NCBI GenBank assembly: GCA_012295275.1
Contig: CM022671.1
Span: 21,467,822-21,531,821, forward strand
Direction of reading: 5' to 3'
Length of the DNA stretch: 64,000 nucleotides
Origin: Chrysomallon squamiferum
Taxonomy: Eukaryota; Mollusca; Gastropoda; Neomphalida; Peltospiridae
The first letter of the stretch is position 1; each line of letters begins with the position of its first letter. The notes beneath the pieces are model-generated. The model saw nothing but the letters and a program-made list of their open reading frames with translations. It did no database searches and was not told the origin of the DNA. Position numbers and translations under genes: made by a program. This document shows positions 1-12,772 of the stretch, piece by piece.

Positions 1-1021
<1,021 letters not shown>

Positions 1022-1300
1022 TGTATCACATATAAACTGAATGTACTGAATGTCATGTATAGCCTCTAGCTAATAACAAATTCACTGGAGACCTGGCAGA
1101 AAACTGTACAAAAAAAAAATTGCCTAATTTGAACAGAAACTCCAGAAGACATGTAAGATTAAGAGAATTAACTGATTTTGGCATGCATGAAAATAAACAA
1201 ATTAAAGGGTGGACACTAATCAGATGGCATAGATAACAAGATGGACAAGTGTATAAATACGCATAAATATGTATAAATACCGAAAATATGTCAATTGAAA

Positions 1301-1500
1301 ATGCAATGGCCAGAGTTAGTGGTGGTCCTTGGGAAATCTAGACATTCCTCAGAGACAGTAGAAAGAGCAAACAGTGACGTGCTTGTTTGTCCAATAACAA
1401 TACAACTGAATGGACTGTTGGGCTCAGATTTGTTCAGTTTCAGAAGAACGCCAGTGTTCACAGTGGAATTAAGTGCTACCGCCAGGCAGTCAGAGGATAA
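1301..1500 (+). mobile_element. Decayed integrase fragment (Ginger / KRBA2-like family)
   Basis: Two adjacent frames carry pieces of the C-terminal integrase core of the family usually annotated as KRAB-A domain-containing protein 2-like. One frame gives WPELVVVLGKS and then VERANSDV. The other, from 1393, gives NNNTTEWTVGLRFVQFQKNA and then HSGIKC. The order WPEL, VERAN, W-GL-FVQF, H-GIK is that of the family. A frame shift lies between the two halves and a stop follows at about 1500, so it is dead. The single long open frame here (about 114 codons) mixes the two and is not a gene. A larger relative lies at 21640-22440. Confidence 0.65.
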
Positions 1501-2020
1501 ATTACTTACAGCAATTACTAAATTTCAGGAATTAAAAACACAAGCACACGCACACGCACACGCAAATTCACACTCACACTTACACATATACAAACATATT
1601 TATATTAATTATATTCATATGATGAAATTAAGAAAGTAACTAAAAAAATGAATATCCCACTGTAAATAGTGCCAAAACATTTTACTGTTATTTTCATGGT
1701 GTAAAACATAATGAAATACGAAACAGTTATTGAATACATTTTTTTAATTATTATTTATTTTATTTGATGTGTTAAATAGCATTTTTAATTTGTACATTGA
1801 AGACTTCGTATTATCTTAGTAGATGTATTGTGATATTTATCTCTATCACACACACAATATAATAAGATCATGCACTACCAGATCAATGGTTATGTATTTT
1901 TTAGATGCATCTGTGATAATTAAAACAACTTGTAAAATTTCAAATTTATTTTATATAATTGTATGAATTTATACACATATTTAGAAACAAGTGTACGTAT
2001 AGTTAAATAATATGTATGTA

Positions 2021-2274
2021 ATAGATGAATGTATAAATTAATAAGAATCAATTAACTGGTGATCGGGTGATATTTTGATAAACAATTATGAATTACATGA
2101 ACCAAGCTGCATGAAAAGCATGCGTTTTGTTATAGATGAATGTATAAATTAATAATAATCAGTTAACTGTTGATCAGGTGACAGTATGATTTATTCTGAA
2201 TTACTCTGGAAAAGTAAAAAAAAAAAAAATAATAATAATGAATTACATGAACCAAACTGGTTGAAAAGCTTGCG
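2021..2274. repeat. Diverged tandem duplication
   Basis: A unit beginning ATAGATGAATGTATAAATTA occurs at 2021 and again at 2132. Both copies continue through a similar AATTAACTG..GATC..GTGA stretch and end with AATTACATGAACCAA followed by GAAAAGC-TGCG. Copy 1 spans 2021-2124. Copy 2 spans 2132-2274 and is longer because of an insert containing an A-rich tract. Confidence 0.85.
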
Positions 2275-4844
2275 TCAGTATAAGCACACAAATAAAGCTG
2301 AAGGCACCATTGTTTTGAATTTTGTTAACTGTCAAATTATTTGATACCTCCGTGATGGTTTCATGAAAGTTTTGTTGTTTCTCTGAAGCTGGATTCTAAA
2401 TGAACTCTGTATTGGTAAGATACGCCAAGCAGACTACAGACTGAAATATAGTATCAGAGAAATCCGTCATCCTTATTCTGATTCAAATATTTATAAAATT
2501 GTTACTGCATTAAACTCTCCACCATTTTCATTAGCTTCAGCTGTACTCAGTGTGCGACTGTCTTGAAATATTTTCAAACAGAGTTGGAACATGGAATAAC
2601 GACTTTTGTCATTCGCAGTATCAAAATAAATATCTATCACAAAATCGTCAGAATTCGTTTTAGAAACGCCCTAATGAATTAAGTTATTTTAATTTGCAGT
2701 TGAAATCGTCAGTACTTCCTTATATCTTTTTTTTAGGAGGGGGTGTCTGTTTTATTTTTGTTTGCTCGATTGTTTGTTTTTTTGTTGTTGTTTTTCTTGG
2801 AACAGTTCTGACGGCAAGAATTAGATATGTAGCCTGTTTCAAAACAAATTGTTTCATGTTTATGTAAAACAGTTAAAATAATGTATGACTAATAAAACGC
2901 TTTAGAAAATCTTACAAAATAACTGACATCGTTCGACAAACTTTATTACTTAATCTAATACAACATTTGAGATTTTATCAGTTCACATCGTAAATTTGTT
3001 TAATACGACCGCCTGTGAACGACCTGTTCCAGGGATATACTGATATATCCGTAGACAAACTACGACATATGTCATCAGAATTTAACACCTAATTTCAGAG
3101 TGGACGTTGAGACCAAAACAGCAAATTTCGTGATTTCACATTCCCTGTGATTATCAGTGCTACCTCATCCAGTATGAATATCATTTTGTGTTTGGGAATA
3201 GAAAATTAAATTGTCTGTTGTATGTGAAGCACTAAGTTTGACAGGGAAGTTGTTTATAACTGTGTCTTAATTAAGTGTCCTAAAGTGCAGTTGAATGAAG
3301 AGAAGCAAATTATACTAAATAGTATTTGCATATGTTTGGCTTGCGTATTGCAGTGTCTTTTGTTTTATAGCTTATATCATAATTTTATGTAATTCTGTTA
3401 TATATATATATATAAATATATACACACATATTGTGTACAAAAATTGTATAATAAACGTTTTCAGTATGTGTAATATCTTTTTTATCCGAAATATAGTTTC
3501 GTAACATTTAACATGTTTTAGGAATTTTTATTGAGTGTGTATTACATTATATTAAAAGTATTTTAAAACAGTTCGTTATTTTGTTTACTATGAACGACTT
3601 TGGTGTGTTTGTGTCTTGTATCAATGCTAAGAAATTGTATTTAAGTATAAAAAGTATAAAGTTTTACAACAACTGTACGTAATTATTTCTTCAGTAAGGA
3701 GTAATTGAAATGCAAGCAATTACTACTTCCACCATTGTTACCACTATACCAAAATTGCTATTGCCATCGCTATTACTGCTATAACTATTACTACTGCAGT
3801 TCCTGGAAGAAAAGAGATCGTGAGATCGTATGGCCATGAACTTGATTAAGCACATGAAAATAAATGCATACGCCTGTAGATATATATACATAACACACAA
3901 ATACACAACTACAGCTGTCACCTATATTTCTCACCTGCCCAGGAATTAACATCCGTGTTTTAATAGTCAACTGCTGTATTCGATATTGATTGCGTACAAT
4001 GCTGAAGATGACATTCGGAGAAGTAAATTGAACAGTATAGACAGCTCATAGACAGTTTTTAAAATCACGGCTCATAATCCGAAAAGAAGAAGAATCCGTG
4101 ATTACAGCAAGTTTAAGTATGTTTTATTTTTATTTTATTCGTGTGAACGTTCAGTGCATGGCATTTTTCAATAATCTTCTGATAAAAGATTGTTTTGGTG
4201 CGTGTTATGTCTGTGTGTGCGTACATTATCGTTTTTATAATGAATGAAACACACACAATTGTTCAAACTTTAGATGTTTAAAAAAAAAAATGTAATCGCA
4301 AATCGTAGAAAATGATGAAGGCGAATATAAGGAACAAGACAAATATCACAGTGTTGACGAATATGATGAATATCAATATGGCAAATACATCGACGAAACC
4401 GTATCAGAAAATAAGAATAACTGATCAGAAACACAACTCTGTATGTGTGTATATATACAACTCATTTATGAAAAATATATGTTTTGTGATGAACATAATT
4501 GTATATTAAATTAACAAATCAATTACAAATTAATCAAGATGTGAATAATGCTTATGTTATTCATTATCGTAATATTCTGTTATACATTTATTTATTTATA
4601 AACAATAACTGGATTATAAAAGAAATACATGTATATGTATGTATGTTTGTATATAGGTGTTTATCTATTTATTACATCTCTAGATTATAAAAGAAATACA
4701 CGCACATATGTGTGTGTATTTATCTATTTATTAAATTTTTGTTTTATAACAATATTGTATATTCATTTATAATGCATGATTTTTATTTCTTCTTCTGTAA
4801 TGCCTCTAAATATTAAATAAATAAATAAATTTAAAATGTGTATT

Positions 4845-4850
<6 letters not shown>
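2275..4850. other. Intergenic region, no gene seen
   Basis: AT-rich DNA between the left-edge gene and the esterase. Open frames here are short and low in complexity. A small TA tract lies at 3400-3420. I found no spliceable coding segment, repeat family or RNA gene. Confidence 0.5.
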
Positions 4851-4923
<73 letters not shown>

Positions 4924-4940
4924 GTGTGTGTGTGTGTGTA
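4851..4940. repeat. (CT)n-(GT)n microsatellite upstream of the esterase
   Basis: About 35 CT units followed after TATG by about 8 GT units, roughly 100 bases before the esterase start codon at 5039. It probably lies in the promoter or 5' UTR. Open frames on both strands here are artefacts of the repeat. Confidence 0.96.
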
Positions 4941-5038
4941 TTTCGCAATCTGTTTCTGCTATTTCATTGTTGTTGCTATTGTTTTTTTCCATCCTATTTC
5001 ACTCCAGCAATTATAAATAATAGTGATACCAAAAGTCA

Positions 5039-5425
5039 ATGGAGAAATATACAGCTACCTCAAGTTTGTTGTCTTTTCTACTCTGCGTGTCTCTTCTAAA
5101 CTCTGAGTGTGTTCAGTACCAAACGGTTACTACAAAATCTGGTTCTTTGAAAGGTGTCAGAACATCCGAGTATGTAGAATTCCTGGGCATTCCATTTGCC
5201 ACGGCAGAGAGGTACGTATGTAGCTTTAGGTACTTCTTTATTCCTTTCTTCTTCTTACTTTCTTTCTTTCTTACAGCTGTCACATCTCTTGATTCGTTTC
5301 CTCTTCCCTCTCTCTGTACCTCTTTCTCCCTTTTTCACTGTCTCTCTATTTACAACACACATGTACATATGCACGTACACATTTTTTGATTGTAACTCTT
5401 TTAATGATACAGTTTCTATTTTTAT

Positions 5426-5457
<32 letters not shown>

Positions 5458-5671
5458 TTATTGTGATTATGATTTTTATTGTCATTATTATTATTTTATT
5501 ATTATCATTATCATCATCATAGTATTCAGTTAAATTACTATAATTAACAAGTTCTTAATGGATAAATAATTGATATTATTCATGTTGTTTTTAATACTAA
5601 TCTTCATTATTTTTAAATATATTACTTTTAAATATTTTGTTTTGAGTGTGCCTGTGTGTGCCTGTGTGTGG

Positions 5672-5711
<40 letters not shown>

Positions 5712-8700
5712 ACGTATGTATCTGTATATACAAGTCTGTATCTTTTTTCTGTATATTTTGGAAGATTTCCTTTTGATATAATCTAATAATTAATTCAGTA
5801 GATGTTTGGAATCTTTGACGAAGTTGTGCAGATATGTTGAGGATTTTGCTACATCAGTTGCCTGTTAATGAGAAACGATTACCATCTCTGAGTATTAATT
5901 TACATCTGTCGCTAATGGTGTATTCAGTCGATTAAACACGAATAACATGAATGAACATTTCCTCAGCTGTATTCTTTAAAAGAGAGAGACGGACAGATTG
6001 ACAGAGCGATAATTAGTGTAGCAGAATACAGAATCAGTTTCACTTCTTAAATATTAAAAATTTACCATAACCTTCGGATCGTTAAACTGAAATTATGATA
6101 GCAATCGTTATGACGCTATAATAACTTTTTTTTATCAAAAAAAATAGTAACAGCTAGACAATAAAATTAAGTCTTTTATTAATAAGCTTCATGGTAAAAT
6201 CTATTACAGTTCCGTTCCCTTGTTAATAGTATATATCTGTTGTGTGTGCGTGTGCGTGTGCGCGTGCGTGTGTATGTGTATATTTATTTATTTTATTTAT
6301 TTATTTTTTTTTTTTTCAAGGTTTTCTGATCCGCAAAAAATTCAAAAATGGTCTGGCATTCGATCAGCAACAACAACTGGTCCTATGTGCTATCAAAATT
6401 GTGGCGCCATTGCAAAATATATCTGCCAAGAAAGAGTACGTATTTATTTTAAGTAAAACAAGTACTCAACCAGACTAAAGATATAAAATGCCCGTTCTGA
6501 CAGTTTGAACGAAAAATATTGATTGTTAGTGCGATTGATGATTAATATGAAAGTGGTAAAAATAGCAAAAGCTTTTAAACAATCTCACTGAAAACAACTA
6601 GATTTGTCTCCAGTTCACAGATAAAAATATGCACGCACGCGCGCACAGACACAGTGGATATTCAATTCATATACGGATTATTAACACAGAATGTCCGTTT
6701 CGAAGAGGCTGATATTTTCTAAAATCTAAATGCTTATTTAGTAGTAAACTTTCACTCGTCAACAAATTATTTCTGGAGGATTTTGGCCAGTAGTTTTATT
6801 GTGCCACGTGTATTACATTTATAATTATATACGATAAATTAAAATAAGAATACATGTATTTACTAATTTATTAATTTACGATTGACACATGTGTGAAGGG
6901 AGGGTGGGTAAGCAAGTTGATCTCGTGAGACCGATAGATTGGTATAATATATAAACGTAATATATATATCACTGTCTAAGGAATAAACAAACAAGACGTG
7001 GTTTCCAGTTAAAGGTCTTTAATATTAGGGAATCCCTGATATAGCAATATTAACATATACAATGTGGTAACTCTGGCGTCTCCCAGGAGGACAAACTGAC
7101 CAGATTCATAAAACAAATTATAATAAAAATTCTACAGTTGCAAAACTGAAATTCAAACCAATACAAAAACCCTGATGTTTAGATAAAAAGAAAATAATTA
7201 CATACGAATATATTCAACAAAGGTATAATCAAATAAATAATTTTATATACAGATCAAAACATTCAAATCTGAGGAGAAGTCGGTTAAATGCATTTTGATA
7301 TTAATATCAACAGTTAAAGTTCATTCACTCTTAATTAATATCAGTTTCACCCCATCTCATGTAATCTTTAACAAAAGCAATTAACTTTAGCAGGCATTCT
7401 GTTCTCTTTAGCAAGAAAACATTAATCTCTAGCTAACACCACATTAATGGATACGATTTCATGTTTATCAGTTTCTGGCACTTGGAGACCTGACCAGAGC
7501 CGGATTAAGCAACTGTGGGGTCCTAAGCAAAACATAGCATAGACCTCTACTACTGGCTAGTTACAAAAGTAAACGCTCCCCCCGATCAGCCCACGCGCAC
7601 TCTTACCATATCTTTACACACAACATAAACACATTTTAATGTTGGAACAAACAGTCAGATATATTATCGAAACAAAAAGAATCTCGCCAACAGTTAAAAA
7701 TCAGTGTAAATGCCATTAAACTATAATGGAACTTCATGCATGCCCCGAAAACGTGAAGGCCAATAGACAAGTATGATTCAGGCTCAGATTAAGTAATATA
7801 TCGCGCCTTCGCAAATTTTATATGAGCAAAGTATATATATAAAACAAAAATTATATGAGCAAAGTCTTTTATAATGGAAGCAGTGTCAACCGTTTTCAAC
7901 AACTCGCATTCGATACTCAACAATGTCAGCATATTTAAACATTTTCCTCCCATCTTCGTTCGTTTGCTTTGTTTTATGCGGCGCAGTTTGGAAAACGAAC
8001 GCTCCCCCGTGCAGGTTGTAACCTTCAAACACAAATACATGCATAGCATTATTTCAATATAAGGAAAACATGACTGCATGATGTGATCTCTGATGAGACG
8101 GTACATGAACAGCTCCAATGTCTCGCCGCCTGTCATCGCCGTGTTGTCCTGATCAACAGCTGCAGCATCTGACTGAGAAGCACTCGGATCAGTTGCATAG
8201 TCCGCTTGCCAAACTCAGTGTTGAGAAGTGCCACGAAAACGTTCGTTCTCCAGACTGGCCTCCAAATCATTTGGATACTTGTTAATGAGAACCATTGCTG
8301 ATTTTGAGGGTTTCTCCTCGGACATCGACCCTAAATTTCTCAAGAAGCCAAACTTGTTACTGATTTCCTCTTACGATTGTAAACGTTTCTTCAGTGTATT
8401 TGCGACAAAGCAACTAGTGAATTAGTTTGTGGTCCACTGGCTAACGAGGAAAGACAATTTCAACAACAAAACCGTTCAAAAACGTATCTCTACACAAAAA
8501 AAATACCAAAGTCTATAGTCCAAATCGTGATACCCAGCATTTTTATTTTTTAAAAAAAAAAAAAAAAAAACGAAAAAAAAGAAGGAATAAAGGTGACACG
8601 CGGGGCCCGTATCAATTGCTACGCTGTTAATCTGGCACTGTACCTGACATGCTAATACCAATACCATACTAATCTGTCTATAATCATTTCTACCACATAT

Positions 8701-9580
8701 GTTAACTAGAACTAATTACATTAAATAAAAATCCTTTATGCATATATACATGAACTTTCTGTACTTGTTATTTAAATTTGGTTATATTGATAACATAAAT
8801 GTCACATCAGTCAGACATTCAAAGAAAAGAGTAACTGTTATGATAAATTAACAATTACACATAAATATAAAACATATGCAGTATTCTAGGTAGTGATGTC
8901 AGTACCACTTACCCCACACGACCAGTGTCGCCACCTGAACAGAAATAATATGTATCAGCCGTGTTTGCTGAGAAAATAGTGTATCAGTCATTTTTATTTT
9001 TAAATATATTTTCATGTGATAACTAATACAGATCCCATTAAATTATTATAAATTGTAACCACTGTTAATTAAAGTTATGCCAAGACATTTAAAAAAAAGT
9101 GTCTCTAGCGCATTCAAAATAAATGAAAGTCCACAAGTAAAATATAAATATCTTATATTATTTTAGAGAAAAGAAACAATGGCTATTATTTCTCTATTCT
9201 ACACCTGCTTACACGTACAAACGTACACATAACATGTTAAATATATTATTTATTTTTAACAGATGTCCGAAGATTGTTTGTATCTGAACATTTACAAACC
9301 TTTGTCAAACTCGGGCAGGCCGTATGCTGTGATGGTGTTTATTCATGGTGGGAATTTTGAATCTTACAGCGGTGGATCCAAGCTCTTTCTGGCAACAATA
9401 TTCGCGACAAAAGGGAATGTAATTTTAGTAACAATCAACTACAGATTAGGTATCTTATTTACAACTTTGTTTGTAAGCGATGATTTTTTTTTCTTCTTCT
9501 TCTTCTTTATGTTACGTTTTAATGTCATCTACGGTAAATGTAATATATACACTTATTCGTGTGTGCATACGTGCAGAATT

Positions 9581-9648
<68 letters not shown>

Positions 9649-11028
9649 TATTTTATTTAATATTTAATTGGTAACAAACATTTTTATTCTTTAAAAGGAC
9701 CTTTTGGATTTTTTGCCTTCGTGCAAAATAATGAGATGTCCGGAAACTTTGGACTGAAGGATCAACAACTAGCATTGGAATGGATTTACGAAAATATTGT
9801 GTATTTTGGTGGATCGAAACATAAGGTAATTTGAATACTTTGTTCTTATTTACACACATACCATATCTACATCGTGTGCTTCGGTACATGAATATGCACG
9901 GTTGGCTTAAATATGGATTTTGAGAAGACACATTTTTAACAGATTACAGCCAGAAAGCACTTTTTTTCTTCTTTTTTTTTTCTTTTTCTTTTTTTTGTAA
10001 GTTCTCCAAAGGTAAAAATTTCTTTTTGGCTTCATTTATCATTTCAGATTACTCTATTCGGACAAAGTGCAGGTGCCCAGTCCGTGGGTCTTCACTTGCT
10101 TTCGCCTTCTACCAACACATTATTTAAGCATGCCATTCTGCAGAGCTGCCCAATCACCATACCATTTAAAAATATGGAAGAAGCAGGAGCACAAGTTGCT
10201 CATTTCTCTAACCATATCGGTTGTGCGCCTAACGATATGAACTGCTACCGAACGAAATCTGCAAAAGAAATTTTAGAAGCAGCCACCAACTCAACCAAAA
10301 CTATTTCCACGAATTTCCTGGTAAAATTCCAGCCATACGGTCCGGTCATGGACGGGAACCACATACCCAGGAATTTGCTAGACGATTTACTGAACAGCTC
10401 AGCACCGAACAAAAACGTCATAATCGGAACCAATACAAAAGAAGGCGCCATGTATGCCGCTAGTATTCTTCCCGTTGACATGCCCATTGAACTAGGACTT
10501 GAAATGCTGAAATTAGGTTCGCCCTTACTGGCAAAAGTAATTGAAGGAATAGAAATCCATACACAAAGCTCAAAGCAATTCTTGGGCGACTTGATTACCA
10601 GCTACATATTTTATTGTTCCAGTCGTCGTTTTGCAGACATTCTAAACGAACGTCACGTGAAGGTGTGGTTTTACATATTTGGGCAACCAATGGGATTCCA
10701 GGCTTTGGAATATCAGTCTGAATGCACAGACGGAGCATGTCATGGTGGTGAACTGCCCTTTCTATTTGACACACCTGTACATTACGGCTTCGACGTCCCA
10801 TTAGCCGACAGAGAGCTGTCCGTGAAAATGATAGAATACTGGACCAACTTTGCGAAACATGGAACTCCGAACGGCAACAATCTGCACTGGCCAACATACG
10901 TTTACAACAATGGAACCGACGCTTACGTTTTATATTTTGAAACGCAAAATATAATTGTTAAAGAAGTTGGCAGGAATAACATATGCGAGCATTTTGATAA
11001 AATTGGTTACCATTTTACTAGAATATAA
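5039..11028 (+). CDS. Secreted carboxylesterase-type alpha/beta hydrolase
   Basis: Exons 5039-5211, 6321-6435, 9263-9449, 9698-9825 and 10048-11028 join in consistent phases to 527 residues, a normal length for the type B carboxylesterase/cholinesterase family. Residues 1-26 look like a signal peptide. Family landmarks are the [10 protein letters not shown] block (98-107), the oxyanion-hole segment HGGNF (124-128), the nucleophile elbow FGQSAGAQS with Ser208, GTNTKEG with Glu333 and CHGGELPF with His433, so the triad is complete. GQSAG replaces the commoner GESAG, as in juvenile hormone esterases. No membrane anchor follows the catalytic domain, which argues against neuroligin or GPI-anchored acetylcholinesterase. 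The substrate cannot be told. Intron 2 carries a hAT insertion; introns 1 and 3 carry microsatellites. The first ATG is followed by the signal peptide and supports the chosen start. Confidence 0.93.
5642..5709. repeat. (GT)n microsatellite in esterase intron 1
   Basis: Interrupted TG repeat that becomes perfect at about 5673-5709. An ATT-type repeat lies upstream at about 5427-5520. Confidence 0.93.
7495..8640 (-). mobile_element. hAT-family transposon remnant with terminal inverted repeats and target duplication
   Basis: The left end reads CAGAGCCGGATTAAG. The reverse complement of the right end reads CAGTGCCAGATTAAC, matching 12 of 15 bases and the CAGNG start typical of hAT ends. The flanking 8-mers GACCTGAC (7487-7494) and TACCTGAC (8641-8648) differ only in the first base, as expected for an 8-bp hAT target-site duplication. 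The minus strand encodes a C-terminal transposase piece at about 7800-8136 with [12 protein letters not shown] and [10 protein letters not shown], the hAT dimerisation signature. At 1146 bp with no full transposase it is non-autonomous. It lies in intron 2 of the esterase, in the opposite orientation. Confidence 0.85.
7800..8136 (-). pseudogene. hAT transposase C-terminal fragment
   Basis: The open frame contains the hAT dimerisation-domain pattern: a GERSFSKL motif, an RT-MG--LN-L segment and LLSIE. Only the C-terminal part survives. The upstream part (8140-8430) has coding-like composition but no continuous frame with it. The RNase-H catalytic residues of a complete transposase are not recognisable. 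Confidence 0.75.
9583..9642. repeat. (CT)n microsatellite in esterase intron 3
   Basis: About 29 CT units in the 248-base intron between exons 3 and 4. It extends two false open frames past the exon 3 donor. Confidence 0.95.
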
Positions 11029-11384
11029 AGATCTCAAATAATGTAAAGGCTGTTAATCAGAATAATTATTCACAAGTTCCATGTATGTTTGTTAATAATA
11101 GTAATAATTCAATTGTTTCGTTGTTCTTGCACTTTTTGTTGTTGTTGTTACAAATCAAAGAATGTATTTGTTCTAAAATTATCCATACATTCATGTTTAT
11201 GATTCGTTAATCAATTATTTATTTAATGTTATGTTGTTATGTTATGCTATGTTATGTTATCTTATCTTATGTCACGTCATGTCATGTCATTTTATTTTAT
11301 TGTTGTTGTTGTTGTTGTAAACATTATAAAAACTGAAAAACGGTAATACTGAGTACACTTGAAATACTTTCAAACTTTGAATTC

Positions 11385-11393
11385 TTTATTAAA
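11385..11393. terminator. Overlapping poly(A) signals of two convergent genes
   Basis: The nine bases TTTATTAAA contain ATTAAA on the plus strand (11388-11393), 360 bases after the esterase stop, and AATAAA on the minus strand (11385-11390), about 150 bases after the NSRP1 stop. It is the best signal seen for either gene between the two stop codons, so the transcripts probably end close together or overlap. Confidence 0.5.
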
Positions 11394-11539
11394 CATTTCA
11401 GTAGGAAAATCCTATGTTCAACTACAGTCGTTCGTTATTTACTTTTCAAGATGTAGAACCGAATTATGATGTGAAGTTGATACATTGTGCGAGTTAATGA
11501 ATCTAGAGATCATAAAATCTGGACGAACACGAAAATGAA

Positions 11540-12741
11540 TTAACCGTCCTCAGATAGTTTTGGCTGAAGTTTTTCCATTTTTCTCGCTAAATATCTCTTT
11601 CTTGCTTCCTCCACTGCTGCTTCTGTGGTTCTGCGGGCATATTTAATTTTTAAATCCACCTCTGGTTTCTTTTCTGATTCACTTGCTTGTTCAGGATTTG
11701 TTTCATTGTTTGTAACAGCCTTGCTGTCGCTGATATTTTCATCAGATTTCTGGTCAGTGGATTTAACTGTTTCTTTTTCGGACTCTGTTCTTTCCTTTGA
11801 TATAGATTTAAGTTTTTTACGTTCACCAGACCTTGACCTCTTTCTCTTATCTGCTGATCTTGTCCTCTTTCTTTTTTCAGCAGACCTTGACCTTCTCCGT
11901 CTGTCTGATGACCTTGACCTCTTCCGTCTTTCAAGAGATTTTGATCCATTTCGACGGTCTGATGACCTTGACCTCTTCCTTCTTTCGACAGACCGTGATC
12001 TCTTACGTCTGTCTGCCGACCTTGACCTTTTCCTTCTTCCAACCGACCGTGACCGTTTCCTTCTCTCTGCTGATCTTGATCTTTTCCTTTTCACTAGTAA
12101 TTCTCTTTCTGAAGATCTAGATCTCTTTTTTCTTTCTCGTGACCTTGACCTTGAATGTTTATATTTTTTGGCATATTTGTTTCTTTCATTTGACCTCGAT
12201 CTCTGCCTCGTTTTGTGTTTTTCTTCATGTTTTCGTTCTGGTGAAACTGACCTATCAGTCTCTGCTGAACTTGAATGTTCCTCTTCATGTCTTTTCCGAT
12301 ACTTTCTATCTTTGTATTTTTTACTTATTTCAAAAATCTGTGGAGATATTTCATTAAGAGGTGACCTGAAAAAAAAAAAAATTAACACAAAAAAAAAATA
12401 TATATATATATATATAATAATAATAAAAATTAAAAATAAAAACTTTAAAAAAATAAAAGAATAAAAAAATAAATATCCAAAAATAATAATAATTAAAACA
12501 TTTAGAAAATAATTTTAAATAAACAAATAAGAATAACAAATTATGCATATTCCAGACAGGTCTGTTTCAGAAACATTAACAAAACAGATCAAATGGGCAT
12601 TAACAAAAATTTAGGCAAAATATTTAATAATAAAGATTCAACAGCTGATGGTCAACTAACCTGCATGCAGCACCAGAATCTGAATCTGAATTATGACTTC
12701 CATTGTCTTCCTTCTCCTTTTTTATATTCCTTTAAAATAAA

Positions 12742-12772
<31 letters not shown>

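Noticed and set aside
1295-1639. 114-codon open frame read as a gene
   Set aside because: It is a mixture of two frames of a decayed integrase fragment followed by a (CA)n tract. No splice sites or independent homology support it.
4763-5099. Ser/Leu and Arg/Glu repeat open frames
   Set aside because: Translations of the (CT)n/(GA)n microsatellite.
5642-5709. CRISPR-like or structured repeat array
   Set aside because: Plain dinucleotide repeats; the genome is eukaryotic and no spacer-repeat pattern exists anywhere in the window.
6890-7490. Possible outer transposon into which the hAT element inserted
   Set aside because: Some non-AT-rich stretches flank the hAT element (7000-7120 and 8886-8938), but I could not find matching ends or target duplication.
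11625-12464. 279-codon open frame antisense to NSRP1
   Set aside because: It is a shadow of the RS repeat coding strand, low in complexity, with no family features.
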